Source: DASSJT01 sp963715025
GTDB lineage: Bacteria; Actinomycetota; Actinomycetes; Actinomycetales; Dermatophilaceae
Assembly (NCBI GenBank): GCA_963715025.1
Contig: CAVQQQ010000009.1
Coordinates: 1,479,015-1,543,014 of the forward strand
Length of the DNA: 64,000 bases
Direction of reading: 5' to 3'
Shown: one piece after another, positions 38,765-47,984 of the stretch
Layout: every line of letters starts with the position of its first letter
How positions within the stretch are numbered: the first letter of the stretch is position 1
Translations under genes and position numbers: made by a program
Notes under the pieces: model-generated
Database searches by the model: none
What the model was told of the DNA's origin: nothing
The model's input: only the letters and a program-made list of their open reading frames with translations

Positions 38765-39343
38765 TCAGCCGGTCACGACGGAGACGGAGACAGGCGTGGG
38801 GTTGGTGAGGACGTCGTACACAGCGGAGCGGCGGCGCGACTGCTCGACGATCCCCCGCAGCGTCTCGTCGTCCGCATCCCCCTCGATGTGGAAGGTGACT
38901 CGCATGTCTTGGTAGCCGTTGCGGACCGAGCCGTCGGACAGCCCCAGGATGCCGAGCAGGTCGATGTCGCCCTCCACGGTCGAGGTGACCTTGGTGAGGG
39001 ACACCCCCCTGGCGGCGGCGATGTTGCCGATTCCCGCCGTCAGGCACGCCGCGAGAGCGTGGAGCAGGAACTCCACGGGGGTCGGGGCGTTGTCGGCGCC
39101 GGTGAGGACGACGGGGTGGTCCGCGTCGAGCACCGTCTCGTGCTTGTGCGTCAGCTCCTGGCCGGCGCCGTAGAAGCCCGAGATCCGCGACTGGCTGTGC
39201 GTGCCCGTCTGCCAAGTGTTCTCGGCGCGGAACTGGAACTTGGCGATGTCGTTCTGTCCCTTGACCGCGTCGAGGGTGGCGAAGAGGGTTGCCACGTCGA
39301 CGCCGTTCAGGGGTGCGGGTGCTGCGTATGCCGTGTTGCTCAT
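38765..39343 (-). CDS. OsmC family protein
   Basis: 192 residues. APTPVEFLLHALAACLTAGIGNIAAARGV is the OsmC core with one conserved Cys; the usual second peroxidatic Cys is not obvious, so peroxidase activity is uncertain. VTSTVEGDIDLLGILGL and FHIEGDADDETLRGIVEQSRRRSAVYDVL follow. AAAGGAGA precedes ATG 39343. First gene of the redox cluster with two flavoproteins and the BTAD regulator, suggesting a response to organic oxidants or electrophiles. Confidence 0.87.
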   Translation of the reverse strand: MSNTAYAAPAPLNGVDVATLFATLDAVKGQNDIAKFQFRAENTWQTGTHSQSRISGFYGAGQELTHKHETVLDADHPVVLTGADNAPTPVEFLLHALAACLTAGIGNIAAARGVSLTKVTSTVEGDIDLLGILGLSDGSVRNGYQDMRVTFHIEGDADDETLRGIVEQSRRRSAVYDVLTNPTPVSVSVVTG

Positions 39344-39519
39344 GGGTGGTTCTCTCCTTTGGCATGCCGGTGGTTCCGGCTGTTTGCTTGATGGGAGAGG
39401 ACGGTAGGGACAGCACCTTCCGGCGACCTTTCGCGGCGGCAGGCTCCCTTGCTGGGGCAGGAAGGTTTGGCCGACGTGTGCGGCCTTTCTGGCCGGCTCA
39501 CCACTGCCTGGTCGAGCGG

Positions 39520-39885
39520 CGGAGATCAGTACGACGGTGGTGGAGCGGGCCGCGGGGCGGGTGATCCGGTCGAGGGTGTTGGGGACTGTAGCGCCGCTTG
39601 TCGCGGTCGACGGCGTCGAGCTCATCGCTGATGTCGGGGGTGGCGTCGACGAACGTGACGTCACGGTCGGCGCCGCGCGCACGGATGTGGCCCTCGTGGC
39701 GTGCCCGGGTGCCGCGGTACCAAGTGATGGTGGCCTGTTTCCCGACCTCACGTAGAGGTGTCGCCGTGGGGGACGACACAGATTGTTCTGGGACTGCCGA
39801 GCGTGTCGTCGCGTCGGAGTGTGGTGATCTCGAGCTCCTCGGCGCTTCCGATGCGGGTGAGCTCCTCGGTCGTCCATGCGGTCAT
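39520..39885 (-). pseudogene. DUF2255 family gene with two frame changes
   Basis: MTAWTTEELTRIGSAEELEI starts a good DUF2255 protein at ATG 39885. The frame then changes near 39755 (to REVGKQATITWYRGTRARHE and DRDVTFVDATPDISDELDAV) and again near 39600 (to NTLDRITRPAARSTTVVL). Both changes equal one extra base. The family is about 120 residues and of unknown function. Confidence 0.65.
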
Positions 39886-40074
39886 GGTTGCTTCCCCTAG
39901 GCTGCGGGTCATGGTCTTGGTCGGCGAGGCGGCCCGGACACCACGGCGTTTGCCCCCGGCACGTCAGTGCTGTGGGGCGTGTCGTGGCGTGCGGCTGGAC
40001 GTCTGTCCGCGGGGACTGGCGTCTAGCCACCCCGGGACTCTTTCGCCAAGCACTTCTCATCGGAAGGACCTGAC

Positions 40075-41280
40075 GTGACGACGGACCCGAAAGAACCTCG
40101 TCAGCCCGATGATCAACGTGTCACCTCGGCTCCTTCCCAACTGAGTCCGTCGGGGCAGAGCGAGACGGGCATCAAGTTCGACCCAGGATCCGTGCGTCGC
40201 AGCGGAGTCATCCTGATGACCCTTACAGCGGCGTTCTTGCTGGGGTTGTGGGTGTACTCCGTAACCCGGCATTTCCTGTTCCTGATCCTGCTCGCTTGGT
40301 TGTTTGCAGTCGCCCTCGAACCCGGCATCCGGGCGCTCATCGCTCGGGGGCGCTCACGGGGAATCTCGGCCGCAATCGTGGGCGGCGGCACCCTCCTGGT
40401 CGGTCTGCTACTCGCGATCGTCTTCGGCAAGCTGTTCTTCGACCAGGTCGCCTTGCTCGTGAGAAGCGTGCCTGACACGGCAGCGTCGTTGGTCCAATGG
40501 GTCAACGGCAGATTCGGCACAACGCTCGACACCACGAGCCTCACGTCCAAGTTGAACCTGAGTCAGTCGAACATCCAGACTTGGGCCGGAACCCTGTCCG
40601 GAGGGGTCCTCAGCGTTGTCAGCTCGTTGGCGTCCGTGCTCGTCGATCTCTTGACGGTCGTGGTGTTCGGCTTCTACTTCGCCGGGGATGGGCCGAACTT
40701 CTTCCGCGCCCTAGCCACCGGAATGAACCCACGCCGACAGAAGGTCTTCGTCACCATCACCGACATCACGACCGCCAAGACCGGGGGCTACGTCGTCTCG
40801 AAGATAGTCCTTGCCGGATTGTCCTCGCTGTTCCACGGGATCTTCTTCGCGGTGATCGGGTTGCCATACTGGCTCCCGTTCGCGCTGTTCGTCGGTGTGA
40901 CTACCCAGTTCGTCCCCATGATCGGGACCTACATCGGTATCGCGTTGCCGGTGCTGGCCACTGTTTTCGTCAGCCCGTGGAAGGCCATCGCCATCATCGC
41001 GTTCGCGACGGTCTACCAGCAAATCGAGAACTACTACTTCACCCCCCGAGTGAGCGCCAAGACGATGGATGTCAATCCCGGGCTCGCGCTCGCCGCGGTC
41101 TTCGTCGGTGCAGCCATCTGGGGGCCCCTGGGGGCACTCATCGGCATCCCGCTCGCGGCGGCCGGAGCATCGATCCTTCAGACCTACCAGCGGTCCTACG
41201 ATCTCGTCCCGGAGGCAGCCGCGCATGTGGGCGATACCAGCAAGGGACAACCTGAACCAGAATCTGAGCCGCTACCTTGA
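40075..41280 (+). CDS. AI-2E family transporter (PerM/TqsA-like permease)
   Basis: 401 residues from GTG 40075 (GGAAGG upstream). About eight membrane helices with the family block LPYWLPFALFVGVTTQFVPMIGTYIGIALPVL and YQQIENYYFTPRVSAKTMDVNPGLAL. The N-terminal 45 residues and C-terminal tail are hydrophilic. The family exports small molecules or ions; the named autoinducer role is proven only for a few members. Stands alone. Confidence 0.88.
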   Translation: MTTDPKEPRQPDDQRVTSAPSQLSPSGQSETGIKFDPGSVRRSGVILMTLTAAFLLGLWVYSVTRHFLFLILLAWLFAVALEPGIRALIARGRSRGISAAIVGGGTLLVGLLLAIVFGKLFFDQVALLVRSVPDTAASLVQWVNGRFGTTLDTTSLTSKLNLSQSNIQTWAGTLSGGVLSVVSSLASVLVDLLTVVVFGFYFAGDGPNFFRALATGMNPRRQKVFVTITDITTAKTGGYVVSKIVLAGLSSLFHGIFFAVIGLPYWLPFALFVGVTTQFVPMIGTYIGIALPVLATVFVSPWKAIAIIAFATVYQQIENYYFTPRVSAKTMDVNPGLALAAVFVGAAIWGPLGALIGIPLAAAGASILQTYQRSYDLVPEAAAHVGDTSKGQPEPESEPLP

Positions 41281-41454
41281 CGCCTTCCGAATGAGCCGTC
41301 AGCGGGCCGGGAAGGTTGTCTCCTTCACCAGCCTTGGTCCCATGGCGGGCACTGGAGTTCGAGTGATCAGATCGAGCGGGACGATCAGGTAGACGGCGAT
41401 GACGAGGCAGCCGACGATCGCGGGGTAGCCCCTGGACCGCAAAGTGCCCGTCAG

Positions 41455-42840
41455 TTTGTCCTGCTCGCCGAGGTCCTCGAGCGCCAGCCCGAAGGCGTCA
41501 AGAAGCTCCTGCTCCGCACCTCGATCCTGGAGCGGGTCTGCGGCCCGCTCGCCGACCGCCTCGCCGGAGCGAACGGGTCTGAGCGGACGGGTCTGAGCGG
41601 ACGCTCCCTGAGCTGGAGGACTCGAACGCGTTCGTCGTATCGATCGACCCTGAGCGGTCGTGGTTCCGCTACCACCAGCTGCTCGCGGATCTCTTGCTCT
41701 TCGAGCTTCGGCGCAGAGAGCCGATGCCATCTGCGATCTACACCGGGTCGCCGCCGACTGGTTCGCCGAGCATGGGCACGCCGTCGAGGCGAACTGTCAC
41801 GCCCAAGCCGGCGGCGACTGGAAGCCCGCGGGGCCTCTGCTGGCCGACCACGGTCTCAGCCTCTCGCTCGACGGTCAGGTCGCGACCATCGGCGCCCTGC
41901 TCGCGGCCTTCCCCCGATGCGCTTTCGCATCCGGAGCTGGCCGCGCTTCTCGCCTATGTCGAGATGATTCAGCACTCCCTCGAGACGGCGGCCGCATACA
42001 TCACGCTGGCCGAGCGACATGCGTCGGAGGTCCTCGCCGAGCGGCAGCATCAGTTCGCGCTCATGCTCGCGGTCGTCCGGCTGGCCCTCGCCCGCCAGCG
42101 CGGTGATCTCGAGTCGGCGCTGCACGAGGTGGGCCGGCTGCTCGAACACGTCGAGGCGGGCTCGGTGACCGAGCTGACGGTGAACAACGACGCGAAGGTG
42201 GTCGCGCTGATGAACCTCGGCATCGTCGAGCTGTGATCGTTCAGGCTGGACGACGCCGCGCGCCACCCGGAGCAGGGCCTGGCGCTCGCGCGGTTGATCG
42301 ACCGGCCTACGTCCAGATCGGCTGCCTCTCGCATCTTGGGCTTGACGCCGCCCGACACTCACTCGCGCAGGCACGGCAACGATGCCGGCAGGCGATCGCG
42401 ATCGCGGAGGCGCAAAGCTTGGCGACCGACCCGATCGCCTGCACCGCATTGGCAACGATGGCCTCGGCCGACGCGGCGCAGGGCCGGTTCGAGGAGGGGC
42501 GGCGGGTGGCTCGACCGAACCGAGCACTCGATCCGGGCTGAGCTTGAACCCGCCATGCCCGTGCACTCAGTACGCGGCGAGCTGCACTTCGGCGATGGCC
42601 GGCTCGAGGACGCCCTCAGCGAGTTCCGGGCCGCGGAGCGGCTACAGGAGGTGCTGGCCACCCCGCACGCGCTGACCGGCCCGGCCAGGGTCTCGATCGC
42701 CCAGACGCAGCTGCGGATGGGCGATTCGACCGGCGCACTGGCCACGGTCACCGGCCTGACCGACCGGGACCACGAGTTCGGTGAGGCGCGGACGGCCCTT
42801 GCCGCGCTTCGTCTTGACGAGGGCGACCCGAGGGCGGAGC
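41455..42840 (+). pseudogene. LuxR/MalT-type regulator remnant (ATPase tail and TPR region)
   Basis: Pieces in changing frames: LLLRTSILERVCGPLADRLA, FVVSIDPERSWFRYHQLLAD, LHRVAADWFAEHGHAVEANC, then ALLAYVEMIQHSLETAAAYI and FALMLAVVRLALARQRGDLE, and later RGELHFGDGRLEDALSEFRA. These match the region after the NTPase domain of large LuxR proteins. The N-terminal Walker motifs and C-terminal HTH are both missing. At least four frame breaks, one at a 14-bp tandem duplication, make it clearly dead. Confidence 0.7.
41573..41600 (+). repeat. 14-bp perfect tandem duplication
   Basis: ACGGGTCTGAGCGG occurs twice head to tail (41573-41586, 41587-41600) inside the LuxR remnant. Because 14 is not a multiple of 3 it shifts the frame there. 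Confidence 0.85.
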
Positions 42841-42841
42841 C

Positions 42842-43414
42842 ACTTCCGCGACCGTCAATCTCGGGATCAAGCCGCTCGCCCGTAGGCGGCGACCGGATCG
42901 GGCCCACCCTGCTCAGTTCGAGGCTCGAGTCGTGCCGATGCCGGAATCGGCCTCCTTCCCGTCCGGCCACGCGGCCTCCGCGTTTGCGTTCGCCTACGCC
43001 GTGGGCCGGCACCTGCCAGTGCTGGCGGTGCCCGTTCGCCCGCTCGCCGGTGGTGTCGCCTACTCGCGAGTGGACACCGGTGCGCACTACCCAGGCGATG
43101 TGGTGATCGGCGCCATTCTTGGAGCCGGAATAGCGGCCATGGTCGGAGCGGCGTGCGACCGGAGCTTTCAAGCGAGCCAGGGGGACGCGTCAGACTCGGC
43201 TGACTACTCGGCGGCCGGGGGCAAGGGTTGCGCAGCAGCTCGACGTGACCTGGGGGAAGGGATCCGGGCTGCCGGCGAAGCGCCCGGATGGCGCGCGGAG
43301 ATCCGGACCCGCAGTACCGCAGGGCGGACGGCGAACTCCAGGGGGGCAACAAGCTCGACTGCCTCGCCATCGATGCCGGCATGCACTGTCGCTGGGGCTT
43401 GGACCTCCAGATGA
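42842..43414 (+). pseudogene. PAP2 phosphatase fragment fused to the LuxR remnant
   Basis: SATVNLGIKPLARRRRPDRA, FPSGHAASAFAFAYAVGRHL and YSRVDTGAHYPGDVVIGAIL contain the PAP2 motifs KxxxxxxRP, PSGH and SRxxxxxHxxxD. The N-terminal membrane region is gone; the homology begins exactly where the LuxR remnant ends. The frame runs on into low-complexity antisense sequence of the neighbouring gene. Confidence 0.65.
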
Positions 43415-44185
43415 GGGGCGCTCCAGGCCCGCCCCGGAGGGTGTTGCCCCTCCTCTGGTGTGTCCAGCACCAGGATCCCCAGTTGACCGCTGGCGAGCGT
43501 TGGTCGAGTGCCAAGACCAGGACCGTTCAACGCATACGGATTGTTGGAGACCAGCAGCACAGCAAGCCGCGCATGCTCTCGTCCGGTGTCGTCGACAAGG
43601 CGCAGCACCGGCATGCGCCCACTAGGACCAAGCACCCTGCGCGCCGTCTCCGCCAGGGTGCGGACCTTCGTGTCGCGATAGCCCGGCCTGCCGGACCGCC
43701 TCTCCGTAGATGCCGAGGGAGACATTGTTCAGGAAGATCCGGCCGCTCACTTCGCCCACATCGATCAGGCGCTCCACCCCATCCGTGAACGCGTCAAGAG
43801 CCCCGGGCACGTCCTGCCGGTCCACACCGAGATCCAGCGCAAAATGGTTGCGCGTCCCGACCGGGATGCAGACGAAGGGCAGCCCATGCGCCGCAGCGAC
43901 TGCCGCTACGTCCGCGAGCGACCCGTCGCCGCCCGCCACCCCGAGCGCGTCGGCACCATCGGCCACGACCCCCAGGACGCGTGTCCTCAGGTCGTCGCCG
44001 GGGCCGAGGGTCACCGCCTCGATTCCGCGCTCGCGTGCCCGCTCGACGACCCCGTTGCGGGTCGCCGCGCCGTCACCAGATCTGGGGTTGACGAACAGCA
44101 CAGGCCGTCGAGGAGGCTCGACCGGGCGCCAGCCACGGCTTATCAGCGTCGAGAGCCGCGGCGCAGGATGCCGTGGACGGTTCAT
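43204..44185 (-). CDS. diacylglycerol kinase-family lipid kinase, one frame change
   Basis: From ATG 44185: PVLFVNPRSGDGAATRNGVV, GVAGGDGSLADVAAVAAAHG (GGDGS nucleotide motif) and FVCIPVGTRNHFALDLGV are the DAGKc hallmarks. After YGEAVRQ near 43690 the frame shifts by one extra base and continues as YRDTKVRTLAETARRVLG to ATVHAGIDGEAVELVAPLEF, the normal C-terminus. About 325 residues if repaired. The PAP2 fragment lies convergently, interesting because PAP2 and DAGK domains are often fused or adjacent in actinobacteria. Confidence 0.72.
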
Positions 44186-44543
44186 GTCGCTGCTCCCCTC
44201 GTCGCGGCTTTCCTGGTCTTTCTCCGGGGCGACCCTACGCCCGGGGGCGCCGCGGATTCCGGACGAAGCCATCGTCGGGTTCTCCCTGGCCTTTGCCCTG
44301 GCCGTCACCGCGACCATGACGGTAGAGCCGCTGACGATCCGGGAGGCGGGAGCCTCCAGATGGGTCCGGAGCTCCAGGTACCCGCCGTCTCGGTGAGAGG
44401 GCTGTCGACGGATGAAGCGAGGCAGGGGCGGTGAGCGGACCCAACGCCGTTCGCTCACACCGGACATGGTGGCCGCAGCACCCGCCACGGACAATAGGCG
44501 CAGGCACCATCCCGTTCACCTCACCGTCGCGACGTGCCGCTCT
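44186..44543. other. 358-bp intergenic region
   Basis: Between the lipid kinase and DUF1003 genes. A short plus-strand frame with a hydrophobic stretch (IVGFSLAFALAVTATM, about 44265-44315) is open but lacks a ribosome-binding site or family match. No other feature seen. Confidence 0.25.
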
Positions 44544-44972
44544 TCACTGAGCTCGGGGAGGACTCGCCGGCGGGGCTGAAGCGCTCGCCGTGTGGATCTC
44601 TTTGATCAGATCGAGGATCTCGTTGGACAGGCGGAGCAGCCTCTCGTTCTGTTGCTCCTCCTCCTGGACTGTCCGCCAAGCCTCGTCCGCGATCACTTGG
44701 CGCTTCTCGTCGGCACGGTTCTGGCTAATCATGACAAATGTCGACAGGAAGATGGCCTCCAGCGACACGATCATCGTCAGCAGTCCGAACGGATAATCCT
44801 CGACGCCAAGGCCGATCCACAAGCTGAACCAGATGGCATGGATGTATACGAACTTCATCGAACCGGCGAAGCGTGTGATCTGGTCGGAAACGCGGTTCTC
44901 CCGGCGCTTGCTGCGCTCGCGGAAATGCCGCAGCAGCGCCGGGCTGACAGGTTCCGGCTGGGCAGCTCTCAC
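44544..44972 (-). CDS. DUF1003 membrane protein
   Basis: 142 residues from a GTG at 44972 (AAAGGAGCAGAG upstream). Two helices, GSMKFVYIHAIWFSLWIGLG and DYPFGLLTMIVSLEAIFLST, then FVMISQNRADEKRQ, are the DUF1003 signature. A coiled-coil C-terminus follows. Uncharacterised inner-membrane protein. Confidence 0.87.
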   Translation of the reverse strand: MRAAQPEPVSPALLRHFRERSKRRENRVSDQITRFAGSMKFVYIHAIWFSLWIGLGVEDYPFGLLTMIVSLEAIFLSTFVMISQNRADEKRQVIADEAWRTVQEEEQQNERLLRLSNEILDLIKEIHTASASAPPASPPRAQ

Positions 44973-45087
44973 CTCTGCTCCTTTGCTCCCTGCCCGGCGC
45001 GAGCCGGCGCAAGGCGTTTGAAGACCGCGGCCTTGTCCGGTACCGCGTCGCGGAGAGCGCTGACGGAACCGGCCGCTCGGCCGGCGG

Positions 45088-45683
45088 TCATGCGACCAGG
45101 CGGTCCGCCTGCTTGCCGACCTGGCGCAGCGTGAAGCCGGCGAAGATCTCGGTCACCCCGCGGCTGATGGCCCACACTCCGACCAGAGTAACCAGCGTTA
45201 CCAGTGAGCGCTCCCACGAGCGGGCTGCCCACACCCCAGCACCAACTCGGAGATGCCGAGCAGCAGCCCGGTCCACCACCACGACGGCTTGGGGCCGGCC
45301 AGCGCGCTGACGATGTGGATGGTGCCAAAGACGATCAGGTACCAGGCCACCATGATCGACACGACGTAGAGGGTGATGGCTGGCCAGACGAAGGTGACGA
45401 TGCCGGCGGCCACGCCCAGGATCCCGCCCACGATGGACAGCCAGCGCGTCGTGGGTTCACGGCTGGCCACCACGAGCTGCGTGATGCCGCCGAACAGGAA
45501 AGCCACGCCAACGAACGTCGCCACCGCGACCATGCTGCCCACCTTGTACGTCAGCACGAACGTGGCGAACCAGATCCATAGTGCCCCCAGGGCCGCGATG
45601 CACCACCAGGCCGCCGACGCCTCCCGGGCGCCGGCCCGGATCGTGTCGAGCAGTGGGTCCGGGATCTTCACATCATCAGTCAT
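45088..45683 (-). CDS. HdeD/DUF308 membrane protein, one frame change
   Basis: From ATG 45683: six predicted helices in the HdeD pattern, including WWCIAALGALWIWFATFVLT, VATFVGVAFLFGGITQLVVA and GGILGVAAGIVTFVWPAIT. At a GGGG run near 45235 the frame changes (one base short). It continues as VWAARSWERSLVTLVTLVGV and GVTEIFAGFTLRQVGKQADR. About 198 residues if repaired. HdeD relatives are acid- or stress-linked; the role here is inferred. Confidence 0.75.
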
Positions 45684-45799
45684 CGCAGACTTCCGTTGGG
45701 TGATGCCGCGCGGGCAGGGCGTTAGCCATTCCTGCCCGCCGCGGCGCGAGTGCTGTTTAGGAGAACTGGGGCTTCCTGACCACCAGTCCGAGTGGGGGA

Positions 45800-46243
45800 C
45801 TACGACTGGTCTGCGGAGGCGAGCTTGTCGGCGAAGGCGCGGGCGTGGATGGCGTCGAAGATGGCCAGCTGCGCGTTGTCGACCGCCCAGTCGGCGAAGT
45901 CGAGGGCTTCGGCCGCGTCAGCTTCTGCCCAGTCCGCGTCGTTCGCGGCGACCTTGGCGTCCACGTGGCGGGTCCGCTTGTCGATGTTTGCCTTGACGTC
46001 GCTCATTTTGGCCGCGGCGTCAGCCTTAAGCTGCGCCCACTTCGCCCGAGCGCTGTCGGTGGCCTGCGAGACCTCCTGCCGTGCGTTCTGGACTGACTGG
46101 TCCAGGTCGGCCTGAGCATGATCGATCCGCTCCTTGAGCTGTGCATCGGTCTCGGTCGCGGCCGTCTGCACCGCCGACTTGGCCTTCGCGACCCGCTGCT
46201 GTAGATCATCCAGCCGCGTGGAGAAGTTCGTGTGCTGCGTCAT
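45800..46243 (-). CDS. helical coiled-coil protein, uncharacterised
   Basis: 147 residues, almost entirely alpha-helical and charged: LDDLQQRVAKAKSAVQTAAT, ERIDHAQADLDQSVQNARQE and KWAQLKADAAAKMSDVKANI, ending AIFDAIHARAFADKLA. No membrane segment. Such proteins accompany HdeD-like genes in actinobacteria in my experience. GAAGGTGA precedes ATG 46243. Function unknown. Confidence 0.72.
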   Translation of the reverse strand: MTQHTNFSTRLDDLQQRVAKAKSAVQTAATETDAQLKERIDHAQADLDQSVQNARQEVSQATDSARAKWAQLKADAAAKMSDVKANIDKRTRHVDAKVAANDADWAEADAAEALDFADWAVDNAQLAIFDAIHARAFADKLASADQS

Positions 46244-46408
46244 GAGTTATCACCTTCGTTGGATTCGGGCCGGGTGAGGGCCACCTGTTACGTACTTCTC
46301 AGTGCATCCGCGACGTACGGGAGTGAGCAAGGGCCGAGAGGCCCTCGCTGCCACCATCAGGCCATGGTCAGCGCCATGACGGTCTTCCGCCCGTGCAGGC
46401 GAGTGCAG

Positions 46409-46475
46409 TACTGACGATATCGTCAGTATCGCACGCTAGTCAAGCGCCGTGGCGAACAAATGACGAAATCCTCAG
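46409..46475. promoter_or_regulatory. orphan pair of CTGACGA-type TetR operators
   Basis: A 20-bp perfect palindrome TACTGACGATATCGTCAGTA (46409-46428) and a second imperfect copy ATGACGAAATCCTCAG (46460-46475). They match the operators at 57105-57120, 57913-57928 and 57957-57972. A TTGACT box lies between them on the minus strand (46438-46443). No gene follows on either side, only the integrase remnant and the end of the previous intergenic region. Confidence 0.65.
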
Positions 46476-46659
46476 TTAACTACTTGAAGATCAGCGGTCG
46501 TCGGTTGTGAGAGAGCCGCCTGAGGGCCTCCCGGAGCGCCACCACGTTGTCCCTGCTGAGGTGGACATACGGCCACGACGTACGTCGGCGTATCGGATCG
46601 ACTCACGCCTGCGCCGATTGGTTCCACCATCGCCGCCTTTACGAGTACTGAGGCGTCCC

Positions 46660-46990
46660 TCTGCCGAGCTCGAAAACAACGCGATCGGAGCTACTCGCCG
46701 GGCACGGTCCGCACCTATGGGTACGGGCTGCTCGCGTTCGCGCGGCGGCTCGCGGTGGCGGGTTGACCGTCGACGAGCTAGCGACGACGGACGTGCTCGA
46801 GTTCCGCGCCGCGTGTCGGCAGGAGACGGTCCGGGGCCGTCCCGGCCGAAGGTGCTGGACCTGAACGGCAACCGTCGGGACTGGCTCGCGCCGGCCTCGA
46901 TCAACCTGCGGTTGGCGGAGGTGACCGGCTTGCACGAGTACCTGACGATGCGGGAGCCGGGCCGTGCCTCCCGATCCCGAAGGGACGCCC
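46660..46990 (+). pseudogene. tyrosine recombinase (phage-type integrase) N-terminal remnant
   Basis: RSYSPGTVRTYGYGLLAFAR, then in other frames TVDELATTDVLEFRAACRQE and VLDLNGNRRDWLAPASINLR-LAEVTGLHEYLTMREP. This is the SAM-like core-binding domain of site-specific integrases. At least two frame breaks, and the catalytic C-terminal domain (R..H-x-x-R..Y) is absent. It sits at the left edge of the aromatic catabolic genes. Confidence 0.68.
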
Positions 46991-47293
46991 CTCCTCGGGG
47001 TTCGCCCAAGGGGAGGGCCGGTCCGTCCTCAGTCCTGGCGCGAGCGGCGTTGACCAGCTCACAGACCGCGGCACGATCGGCCTCAGCCGACGTCATCGCC
47101 TTCTTCGCATCCATTGGCATGGGGCCCACGCCCCACAGTGTGTCGATCATTCACGACCGGCCTTGCCGGAGGAGTCACCGGCGTGCGGGGGCCTGTAACA
47201 CCGCTACTTGGACAGTCCCGCGATCAGTTCCGCGACCGCTCGTCCCGCTTGGCCAACAGGTCAAGGGCGGCTCGGGCCGGCGTTCGAGGCCGG
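46991..47293. other. 303-bp stretch between integrase remnant and TetR gene
   Basis: A minus-strand frame beginning MIDTLWGVGPMPMDAKKAMT (ATG near 47150) looks protein-like for about 45 residues but is not recognisable. No ribosome-binding site is convincing. Probably more decayed mobile DNA. Confidence 0.25.
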
Positions 47294-47935
47294 TCAGAGC
47301 TCGGGCTCGGGCGGCAGCGGGCGGCTGCAGAGCTTGGTGGCCTCCCGCTTGGTCATCCCGAACATGCGTAGCACCGCGAAGGTCATCTGGTCGGTCAGGG
47401 CCGCTGTGTCTGCGTCGGGCTGGGACTCCAGGAACTGGAGCAGCCCGAGCATGGCGCCACCGGCGGCCATGAGCGCGAGGTCGACGTTGTCGACGTCGAA
47501 GCGGCCGGCCTCCTTGGCGGCCGCAATATCCTGGCGGGCCCTTGGCGCCAGCCCCGCGTCGTGGACGAGGATCCTCGGGCCTGTGTTGAGCAGCACGCGC
47601 ACCAGCTCGGGATGGTGCTGCTGGAGTCGGCCGGTCATCCGGAAGCTCACCGTGAAGATCTCCGCCGGGTCGTCGTACCCCGCTACCACCCCGTCCCGCA
47701 GGTCCACGTAGGCCTGCAGCGTCTGGGTCACGGCGGCCTCGAATAGCTCGTCCTTGCTTTCGAAGTGGTTGTAGAAGCTCCCGAAGCCCACGTCGGCCGC
47801 GTCGGTGATCTCCTGGATGCTCACGTTGGTCCTACCCTCGGCGAGCAGCCGTCGTGCGGCCTTCAGCAGCGCGCTGCGTGTGCGCTGTTTGCGGCGGTCG
47901 ACCCGGTTCGGCGACCTCGTCGCATGCTCGGTCAT
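47294..47935 (-). CDS. TetR family regulator 1 of the aromatic catabolic island
   Basis: 213 residues from ATG 47935. The HTH is RTRSALLKAARRLLAEGRTNVSIQEITDAADVGFGSFYNHFESK (18-61), with recognition helix around VGFGSFYNHF (49-58). The ligand domain follows (GRLQQHHPELVRVLL, GLAPRARQDIAAAKEAGRFD). Divergent from the mhp-like operon, with three 16-bp CTGATGA-nn-TCATCAG operators between. Expected repressor released by a ring-cleavage intermediate or aromatic acid; this is inference. It is a close paralog of the TetR at 57185. Confidence 0.88.
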   Translation of the reverse strand: MTEHATRSPNRVDRRKQRTRSALLKAARRLLAEGRTNVSIQEITDAADVGFGSFYNHFESKDELFEAAVTQTLQAYVDLRDGVVAGYDDPAEIFTVSFRMTGRLQQHHPELVRVLLNTGPRILVHDAGLAPRARQDIAAAKEAGRFDVDNVDLALMAAGGAMLGLLQFLESQPDADTAALTDQMTFAVLRMFGMTKREATKLCSRPLPPEPEL

Positions 47936-47984
47936 GACCGGCCTCCGATCCCGTTCGAACACACTCTTGGAGTCTCCACCGTAT

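Noticed and set aside
41299..41730. Minus-strand frame with a hydrophobic segment (VIAVYLIVPLDLI)
   Set aside because: Most of it is antisense to the LuxR remnant and no family or ribosome-binding site supports it; the hydrophobic part alone is not enough.
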